Shown one piece after another: positions 58,502 through 64,000 of a stretch of DNA of 64,000 nt. Every line of letters begins with the position of its first letter. Position 1 is the stretch's first letter. The position numbers and the translations under genes are program-made. The notes beneath the pieces were generated by a model. That model did no database searches. It had not been told where the DNA came from and worked only from the letters and a program-made list of their open reading frames with translations. The stretch is from Actinoplanes sp. M2I2 (GTDB lineage: Bacteria; Actinomycetota; Actinomycetes; Mycobacteriales; Micromonosporaceae): assembly GCF_023544445.1 (NCBI RefSeq), contig NZ_JALPVJ010000014.1, positions 220,638 through 284,637 on the forward strand, in the 5' to 3' direction.

Positions 58502-59269
58502 ATGCGCCTGGCCCACGTGACCGACCTGCACTTCGGGGCCGAGGACCCGGCGGTCGTGGCCGGGCTCCGCGACGACCTGGCCGCCCGGGACGTGGACCGG
58601 GTGCTGGTCAGCGGGGACCTGACGATGCGGGCCCGGACCGGCCAGTTCCGGGCCGCGACCGGCCTGCTGCGGTCGATCGGCCGGCCCTGGACGGCGGTGC
58701 CGGGCAACCACGACCTGCCGCTGGACCGGCCGGCGCGGGCGTTCGAGCCGCTCGGGGCGTACCGCAGGCTCGTCGACCCGGACCCGGAGCCGCTCGTCCG
58801 CGACGGCGGTCTGCTCCTGCTGGGGCTGAGCACTGCCCGGCCGTACCTCTGGAAGGGTGGCCTGGTCGACGCGGCGCAGGTGGCCCGGATCGGCTCGGCC
58901 CTGGCCGGGCCGGCCGATCTCAAGGTGCTGATGCTGCACCACCCCGTGTTCCGGCCGGCGCAGCGACCGGACGACGCCCTCGTGCACGGCGCCGGTCCGG
59001 CGCTGCGGGCCGCGGCCGCGGCGAAGGTGGACGTCATCCTCTGCGGGCACGACCATGTGGCGGCCCAGGCCGGCCTGGGCGGGATGGTCGCGCTGATGAG
59101 CGGGACGGCCTGCTCCCGGCGCGTACGGGCGGGCGAGAGCCAGTCCTACACCGTGCTCGACGCCGACGGGGACACCCTGCGGCTGACCGTGCGGCACTGG
59201 GACGACGGGACGTTCCGCACCCGTGACGAGACCGCATGGCGCCGCACGTCAGACGGCTGGCACACCTGA
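58502..59269 (+). CDS. Metallophosphoesterase (calcineurin-like)
   Basis: 255 residues with the complete metal-binding set: HVTDLHFG (DxH, 7-10), VSGDLT (GD), VPGNHDLPL (GNHD), LMLHHPVF (H) and LCGHDHVAAQ (GHxH). The overall fit is to the Icc/CpdA-like class III phosphodiesterases that act on cyclic nucleotides or phosphodiesters; the true substrate is unknown. The last 21 bp overlap, tail to tail, the diacylglycerol-kinase-like gene on the other strand. Confidence 0.92.
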   Translation: MRLAHVTDLHFGAEDPAVVAGLRDDLAARDVDRVLVSGDLTMRARTGQFRAATGLLRSIGRPWTAVPGNHDLPLDRPARAFEPLGAYRRLVDPDPEPLVRDGGLLLLGLSTARPYLWKGGLVDAAQVARIGSALAGPADLKVLMLHHPVFRPAQRPDDALVHGAGPALRAAAAAKVDVILCGHDHVAAQAGLGGMVALMSGTACSRRVRAGESQSYTVLDADGDTLRLTVRHWDDGTFRTRDETAWRRTSDGWHT

Positions 59270-60520
59270 GGCCACCCGGATCAGCGCGTCCAGATCCCGG
59301 CGGGTGAGGGCGGCACCCCGCCGGACCGGGGTGGACGTCCGGGGCACCCGCACCCGCAACGCGCCCGGCAGCGAGGCGAAGCGCAGCGGCGGCGTCAGCA
59401 GCACCGCTTCCCCGTCCAGGCCGGCGGGCACCTCCGCCGCCGAGCGCACCTCGAAGCCCGGCGTCACCCACTCCCCCACCGGGCGGGCGCCGCGGGCGCT
59501 GACGACACCGAGCCGGCCCGTGTCCAGCCGGGGCCGCCCACCGGCCCGGCCGACCCGCGACAGGTCGTACGGGTTGTTCGACACCAGCACCAGCGTCACG
59601 CCGCTGACCGACCGGCCGTCGGGAGTGTCGAACGCGAGGTCGGGCGGCGGGGCGGACGGGCCGAGCAACTCGGGCAACAGGCGACCCCACGTACGGATCT
59701 TGGCATTGCGGTAGCCCCGCGAGCGGACCACCGCGGCATAGACGCCGAGCGAGGCGTTGTTGACGAAGATCCGCCCGTTGACCGAGCCCACGTCGACGAC
59801 GCGCTCGACACCGTCGGTGAAGGCGTCCAGCGCGCCCACCACGTCGGTGCGATTCAGCCCCAGGTCGAGGGCGAAGTGGTTCCTGGTGCCGGCCGGCACA
59901 CAGACATGGGCGACACCGTGGCGCATCGCGGTCGCCGCGACCAGGGCCTGGGACCCGTCCCCACCGGCCATCCCCAGCACGTCGGCGCCCTCCCGGACGG
60001 CCTGCTCGGCCAGCGCGGCCAGGTCGTCGCCCGGCTCCAGCGTGATCGTCCGGATCCCGCGACCGGCCGCCGCCGCGGCCAGACCGGCCCGGGCCGCGGC
60101 GCCGTCACCCGACCGCGGGTTGATCAGCAGGACGCCGTGCCGGGCCGCCGGAACCGGGTGGAACGAGCGGTCACCGGAGATCATCGCCGCGCTGTGCGCA
60201 CCCAGCGCTATCCGGCCGGCCACCGCGAACACGACGAGCAGAGCCGCCTGGGCCAGGAACAGCGACAGGCCGAGCAGGATCATGACCAGGACGCCCATGG
60301 CGGCGACCAGGACCGCGAACCAGCGCAGCAGACGACGCCGGGTGAGCGCGTACCAGGTCGCCCCGGTCACCACCACGACCGCGAGCGCGAACGCCACGAA
60401 CGTGCTGAAGTGCCGCACCGTCGTCTCCAGCGTCGCCGCGACGGCCAGCAGCGGCGCGATCAGCGCGACCACCGCGGCGGTGCGCCGGCCACCGCCGGGC
60501 GCCACCGCCGGGCCGGTCAC
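59249..60520 (-). CDS. Diacylglycerol kinase family protein with membrane domain
   Basis: 423 residues. Three to four N-terminal helices (about 15-105) precede a DAGK catalytic domain: VLLINPRSGDGAAARAGL, the nucleotide-binding VLGMAGGDGSQALVAA (GGDGS at 186-190), VPAGTRNHFALDLGL and NNASLGVYA. Family members phosphorylate diacylglycerol or long-chain bases. The C-terminal beta domain PAGLDGEAVLLTPPLRFAS is complete. The ATG at 60520 overlaps the stop of the penicillin-binding protein gene by 4 bp (ATGA), so the two are coupled, linking lipid phosphorylation to cell-wall synthesis. Confidence 0.9.
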   Translation of the reverse strand: MTGPAVAPGGGRRTAAVVALIAPLLAVAATLETTVRHFSTFVAFALAVVVVTGATWYALTRRRLLRWFAVLVAAMGVLVMILLGLSLFLAQAALLVVFAVAGRIALGAHSAAMISGDRSFHPVPAARHGVLLINPRSGDGAAARAGLAAAAAGRGIRTITLEPGDDLAALAEQAVREGADVLGMAGGDGSQALVAATAMRHGVAHVCVPAGTRNHFALDLGLNRTDVVGALDAFTDGVERVVDVGSVNGRIFVNNASLGVYAAVVRSRGYRNAKIRTWGRLLPELLGPSAPPPDLAFDTPDGRSVSGVTLVLVSNNPYDLSRVGRAGGRPRLDTGRLGVVSARGARPVGEWVTPGFEVRSAAEVPAGLDGEAVLLTPPLRFASLPGALRVRVPRTSTPVRRGAALTRRDLDALIRVASGVPAV

Positions 60521-62934
60521 CGCGGCGGTGGGACGACGATCGTCGGGGTGCCCGGACCCGGACCCGGTGGCTTCTCACCGCTCTTGCCGTTGCTCACCTC
60601 GATGACCACGACACCGTTCTTGACCGTACGGCCGCTCGGGCTCGTGCCGGCCGCGGTGCCCGCCGGACACGCGGAGTCGGTCTCGCCGTTCGACAGCACG
60701 GCGTCGAAGCCCGCGTTCTCGATCCGGTCCCGGGCCCGCACCAGCGACAGGCACTCGACATCCGGGATGCGCCGCTGATCCCCGTACACGATCTTGCGGC
60801 TCTCGGGTCGTTTGAACTGGACCTGCGGCTTGCCCTCCATGTAGTCGGCCAGGGTGCGGTAGACGGCCGGGTTGACCTGGTCGTGGTCCATCCGGTCCTT
60901 GTGGGCCTGGTAGTCGGGGTTGACCAGGTAGCCGGCCACGACCAGCGACGACGTGCCGGCGATCAGCGAGGCCGTGCGGTCGCGGTCGGTGGTGCCGGTC
61001 TTGCCGAACACCGGGTGCCCGACCACGCCGCGGGTCACCCGGGCGGTCGCCCCCGCACAACTGCCCAGCCGGGACCGGTCACCGACCGGGCAGCGGGCGG
61101 CGTCGAGGGCCGCCCGGGCGACGTCGACCGAGGTGGCCCGCTCGCACTGGGACTTGCCGATGTCGAGCTTCTCGCGGTCGCGGGTGGTGATCTGCTCGAT
61201 CGGCGTGGGCGGGCAGTACATGCCGTCGGCGGCCAGGGTCGCGTACGCGTTGGCCATGTCGAGCGGGGTGGTCGCCGAGACGCCCAGCGTGAACGATCCC
61301 CACTGGTGCGAATAGCCGTCCGACGCGAGCTTGGCGTCCGACGGGTCACGGAACTTGATGCCGAACCGCTTGGCCACGTTCACCACGTTGTCGGCGCCGA
61401 CCCGCTCCTCGAGCGGCACGAAGTAGGTGTTGATCGAACGGCCGAAGCCGCTCCACATGTTGTAGACGCCTTCGCCACCGCCGCCCGAGTTCTGCGGGCA
61501 CCAGAAATGCGTACCCGGGCAGGCCGAGTCACTGCTGCGCTCGACGATGTACTTCGACTTGTAGAACTTCTCCGCCTTGATCGTGTAGTGCAGCGGATAG
61601 CCCTTCTCCAGCGCGGTGATCAGCGTGAAGATCTTCATGACCGAGCCGGCCTGGTAGCCGGTGATGTCGCCACCGGCGGTGAGCAGCGGGTTGACCGTGT
61701 TGGGGGCGGAGCCCTTGATGCCCTGCCGCCGCTTGCGCGGATCCGACGACAACGGGTTCTTGGAGTTGTCGAGGCTGTACTTGCGGTTGGTGACCAGAAC
61801 CTTGACCTTGCCGGTGCGCGGCTCGACGGCCGCCAGCAGCAACGCGTTCTTGTTCTTTTCCTTGATCAGCTTGGCGACCCGGGACCTGGCCTGGTTGGTG
61901 GCCTTCAGGTCGATCGTCGTGGTGATGCGGTAGCCACCGCTCTTGAGACGGCGCTCCCGGTCGAACGCGGTCGCGCCGAACTCGGGCCGATCCATCCACC
62001 AGCGGTAGAAGTAGTCGCAGAAGAAGCCCCAGCTGTTGTACGCCACCGAGACGCAGCCGTTGCCGACGGAGGCGACCTTGCGCGGCACCGCTTCCTTCTT
62101 GGCCGCCGCGGCCTGCGCCGGGGTGATGGCCCCCATCTCTACCATGCCGGGGATCACGTAGTTGTTGCGGCGCTGCCGGATCTCCTCGTGCCCGTCCTTG
62201 GTCGTCGGGTCGTAGAACGAGGGCGCCCGCACGATCGCGGCGAGCAGAGCGGCCTGCCCGATGGTGAGGTCCTTGGGGCGCTTGTTGAAATAGACCTTGC
62301 TGGCGGCGAAGATCCCGTAGGTCTGCTTGCCGAACGGCGCCATGTTCAGATAGCGCTCCAGGATCTGATCCTTGCTCAGCTCCTGCTCGACCCGCATGGC
62401 GTACTTGATCTCGTTGACCTTGCGCATGTTGGTGTCTTCGGTGGCCTTGACGACCTCGGACGGGCTGGTCGCCGAATAGGCCAGCGACATGCGCACCCAC
62501 TGCATCGTGATCGTCGAGGCGCCCTGCTTGGACTCCGACTTGCCGCTGTTGTTGACCACGGCGCGGGCGACACCCTTGAGGTCGACGCCGTTGTGCTTGT
62601 AGAACTCACGGTCCTCAGCAGCCACCATGGCATCGCGGATGTGCTTGGACATGTCCTTGAGCGTCACGTCACTGCGGAACTCGTCGTAGAACTGCGCGAT
62701 CAGCGTCTTGTTGTCGGACGCGTAGACGCGCGTGATCTGCGGCGAGCTGAAATCCTTGAGCTCGCTGGGCAGACTCGCGAAAGCCTGGTTGCCGGCCTTG
62801 GCCGTCAGCCCGGACATGGCGGCCACCGGGAACGCCGCGGCCGCGACGACCACGCCCGCGACCAACCCACAGGTAAGAAGCGCGAACACATTGAAGACAA
62901 TGTTGTGATCACGTTTGCGGAACCACGAACTCAC
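60517..62934 (-). CDS. Class A penicillin-binding protein with PASTA domain
   Basis: About 805 residues. One N-terminal membrane helix (NVFALLTCGLVAGVVVAAAA), a GT51 transglycosylase domain (catalytic Glu in VAAEDREFYKHNGVD, then QGASTITMQW and GFFA-like region TYGIFAASKVYF), a transpeptidase domain with SVMK (near 431), SIN and FGKTGTTDRD, and a C-terminal PASTA domain (IPDVECLSLVRARDRIENAG) with a Pro/Gly tail. It polymerises and cross-links peptidoglycan outside the membrane. The GTG at 62934 (MSSWFRKRDHN) is preferred; a TTG at 62994 would add 20 residues of low similarity. Downstream diacylglycerol-kinase-like gene overlaps by 4 bp. Confidence 0.92.
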   Translation of the reverse strand: MSSWFRKRDHNIVFNVFALLTCGLVAGVVVAAAAFPVAAMSGLTAKAGNQAFASLPSELKDFSSPQITRVYASDNKTLIAQFYDEFRSDVTLKDMSKHIRDAMVAAEDREFYKHNGVDLKGVARAVVNNSGKSESKQGASTITMQWVRMSLAYSATSPSEVVKATEDTNMRKVNEIKYAMRVEQELSKDQILERYLNMAPFGKQTYGIFAASKVYFNKRPKDLTIGQAALLAAIVRAPSFYDPTTKDGHEEIRQRRNNYVIPGMVEMGAITPAQAAAAKKEAVPRKVASVGNGCVSVAYNSWGFFCDYFYRWWMDRPEFGATAFDRERRLKSGGYRITTTIDLKATNQARSRVAKLIKEKNKNALLLAAVEPRTGKVKVLVTNRKYSLDNSKNPLSSDPRKRRQGIKGSAPNTVNPLLTAGGDITGYQAGSVMKIFTLITALEKGYPLHYTIKAEKFYKSKYIVERSSDSACPGTHFWCPQNSGGGGEGVYNMWSGFGRSINTYFVPLEERVGADNVVNVAKRFGIKFRDPSDAKLASDGYSHQWGSFTLGVSATTPLDMANAYATLAADGMYCPPTPIEQITTRDREKLDIGKSQCERATSVDVARAALDAARCPVGDRSRLGSCAGATARVTRGVVGHPVFGKTGTTDRDRTASLIAGTSSLVVAGYLVNPDYQAHKDRMDHDQVNPAVYRTLADYMEGKPQVQFKRPESRKIVYGDQRRIPDVECLSLVRARDRIENAGFDAVLSNGETDSACPAGTAAGTSPSGRTVKNGVVVIEVSNGKSGEKPPGPGPGTPTIVVPPPR

Positions 62935-63345
62935 CGAACCACCACCAGCGCCTCGTCGGGAGCGAGTCCCGTCTATTTCACCCTGCCCTGTCAAGTTGCG
63001 GGCCCGGCAAAACGGAATGGTCCGGGCATTTCGCTAATAATCTTCGACCAAAAGATCAGATCCTGAAAGCGGATGTACGTCCTGACGGTGACTACCGCCG
63101 GTCGGCGTGTCGCGAGGGGTGGCGTTCGGCGGACGCGGCGGGGGTGGAGTGATACGCCGGGCCTTGGCGACGCCCCTCGGCCGGCGCGGCACCGTGAACC
63201 GCGCCGGCAACACCGCCGGGCCGAACGACACCACGAGGTTCGCGACATGCCAGGCCAAACGAAACAGGGGGCTCGCGGACACCGTCAGGCCGAACGACAC
63301 CTCCCTGCCCGCCGAGCCGGATTACGCCACCAGTCCGTACGACAC

Positions 63346-63385
63346 CACGCCACGCCACGCCACGCCACGCCACGCCACGCCACGC
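63346..63385. repeat. Pentanucleotide repeat, eight copies of CACGC
   Basis: Eight uninterrupted CACGC units, flanked by related CACCA. Such arrays expand and shrink by slippage. It is not inside a supported gene. Confidence 0.9.
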
Positions 63386-63880
63386 CACCAGGCCGATAGG
63401 CACCGCTGAGCCGAGCGACGCTGCCAGGTCGGAGCGACGCTGGCGGGCCGGTGGGTTGGGCTTGCTTGCGGTTGACGGTTGGGGGCGAGCCGGTTGCGGC
63501 TGAGGGATCGGTCGCCGGGCGGTGGCTGCCTGGTCGGGGTGGGCGGTCACCCTGCGGCGACGTGGTGTGGCTGCCGCGCTGTGGTCGCCGGACAGCGCTT
63601 CGGCTTGGGCGGGCGGGCCTGGGTGGTGGGTTGCGGGAGCAGGACCGTGCCGCTTGCGGTCAGTAGGTCACGCCTGGGTGGTTGGTCACCGTCGCTTCCG
63701 CTGGCAAGGGCGGTGGGAAGTCTTTCCTCACGATGGCGTGGTGATCGTGGGGCGAGCCGGGCTGAGCGGTCAGCGCGCCCGGCGGCAGAGAATCGCGACC
63801 TGCTCGGCACGGCCGGGGAGCGGTGTCCGGCTGGGTATGACCGCTGACCGCTGACCGCAGGCCGCGGCCGGTCGAGCCTG

Positions 63881-63911
63881 TCAAGATTTTTGTGTAAGTG
63901 ATCTTGTGGTT
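63881..63911. mobile_element. Terminal inverted repeat region of an IS256-type element
   Basis: The sequence GTCAAGATTTTTGTGTAAGT, just outside the transposase stop codon, resembles the ends of actinobacterial IS256-family elements (GTCAAGAATTTTGTGTAA-like). The other end of the element and any target duplication are outside the window, so the exact boundary, near 63878-63882, is uncertain. The abrupt drop in GC here fits a transferred element. Confidence 0.55.
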
Positions 63912-63913
63912 TG

Positions 63914-64000
63914 TTAGTTGATGTAAGGGCCGATGCGGTCTGGGTAGTGCAGGGCGAGGGCGCCGAGGGCTTGTCGCCAGCCCTGGATGACGGAGCCTTC
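63914..64000 (-). CDS. IS256-family transposase, C-terminal end
   Basis: The last 28 codons of a gene that continues past the right edge: EGSVIQGWRQALGALALHYP then DRIGPYIN and TAA. The WRQALxxLAxxYPDRIxxY pattern is the conserved C-terminus of mutator/IS256-type DDE transposases. The catalytic DDE residues lie outside the window. The frame is intact to the stop codon. Confidence 0.7.
   Translation of the reverse strand, partial: EGSVIQGWRQALGALALHYPDRIGPYIN

Larger units (their letters stand above)
62995..63913. other. Non-coding region between PBP gene and IS end
   Basis: About 0.9 kb. Next to the PBP gene there is an AT-rich stretch (63025-63065) suited to a promoter. The rest carries only low-complexity frames rich in Arg, Gly and Pro with no start signals or domains, and the 5-bp repeat array at 63346-63385. 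No gene can be supported. Confidence 0.55.

Noticed and set aside
62989..62994. TTGACA as the -35 of the penicillin-binding protein gene
   Set aside because: No TANNNT box lies 16-19 nt downstream; the match also coincides with a candidate TTG start codon.
63451..63884. Open frames of 70-120 codons near the right edge on both strands
   Set aside because: No ribosome binding site, leaderless box or domain; overlapping frames with biased composition next to an IS end.
1..64000. tRNA or rRNA genes
   Set aside because: No cloverleaf with a GGTTCGAATCC-type T-arm or conserved rRNA segment was recognised by eye; a covariance-model scan would be needed to exclude them fully.

Overview
This window comes from a very high-GC actinobacterium, and the gene content fits a filamentous member of the Micromonosporaceae (Actinoplanes-like). 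The clues are GC-saturated third codon positions, an AfsR-like regulator with an N-terminal BTAD domain, GPP34 and DUF3159 proteins, DUF222-HNH nucleases, NarL-type two-component systems, and many genes that look leaderless (a TANNNT box 6-8 nt before the start codon, no ribosome binding site). Genus-level placement is inference. No rRNA, tRNA, CRISPR array or prophage was seen. The only mobile element is the end of an IS256-type transposase at the right edge.

Layout. 1-8.5 kb: partial response regulator, membrane-anchored SDR, cytochrome oxidase subunit I (ctaD), a DipZ-like thioredoxin lacking one active-site Cys, a GlxA-type activator, GAPDH, and a divergent oxidoreductase/TetR pair with two matching operator palindromes. 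8.5-13.7 kb: an EF-G-like translational GTPase preceded by an unannotated 25-codon leader peptide with an embedded hairpin, then an ABC exporter divergent from a GntR-TetR fusion regulator. 13.7-20.1 kb: decayed SnoaL and AraC genes, a small membrane protein, a 25-bp tandem repeat, an SGNH hydrolase, and the tctCBA tricarboxylate transporter operon. 20.2-28.8 kb: AfsR-like regulator, P-loop kinase, Mrp/ApbC, SDR, GPP34, aminoglycoside-phosphotransferase-like protein and a deleted histidine kinase. 28.8-38 kb: MFS plus methyltransferase, TetR plus a Tet(X)-like flavin monooxygenase, a PAS protein that has lost its GGDEF output, a 5'-truncated P450, an AraC activator, a DHFR-like reductase and a uracil-glycosylase-like protein.

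38-50 kb: low-complexity repeat DNA, a DUF222-HNH nuclease carrying two in-frame repeat blocks, a small relic of glucose-6-phosphate isomerase, a DrrAB-type exporter, a secreted trypsin-like protease, a chloroperoxidase-like hydrolase, and a NarL-type regulator facing a membrane protein, a degenerate pseudokinase and an intact kinase across a perfect 14-bp inverted repeat. After these come DUF3455, CsbD and DUF3159 proteins. 50.5-57.5 kb is the most unusual part: three same-strand genes for a KAP NTPase / degenerate TIR / NB-ARC / TPR chimera, a methyltransferase fused to an NTF2-like domain, and a P-loop ATPase with a helical toroid-like N-terminal half. They look like an NLR-like signalling or conflict module. 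57.5-63 kb holds a MEDS-STAS protein, a metallophosphoesterase, a diacylglycerol-kinase-like protein and a bifunctional class A PBP, followed by about 0.9 kb of non-coding repeat-bearing DNA and the IS end.

Themes. Several loci pair a regulator with a detoxifying or export function (TetR/oxidoreductase, GntR-TetR/ABC, TetR/Tet(X)-like, leader peptide/EF-G-like GTPase). Gene decay is concentrated at 13.7-15 kb and 28-36 kb.
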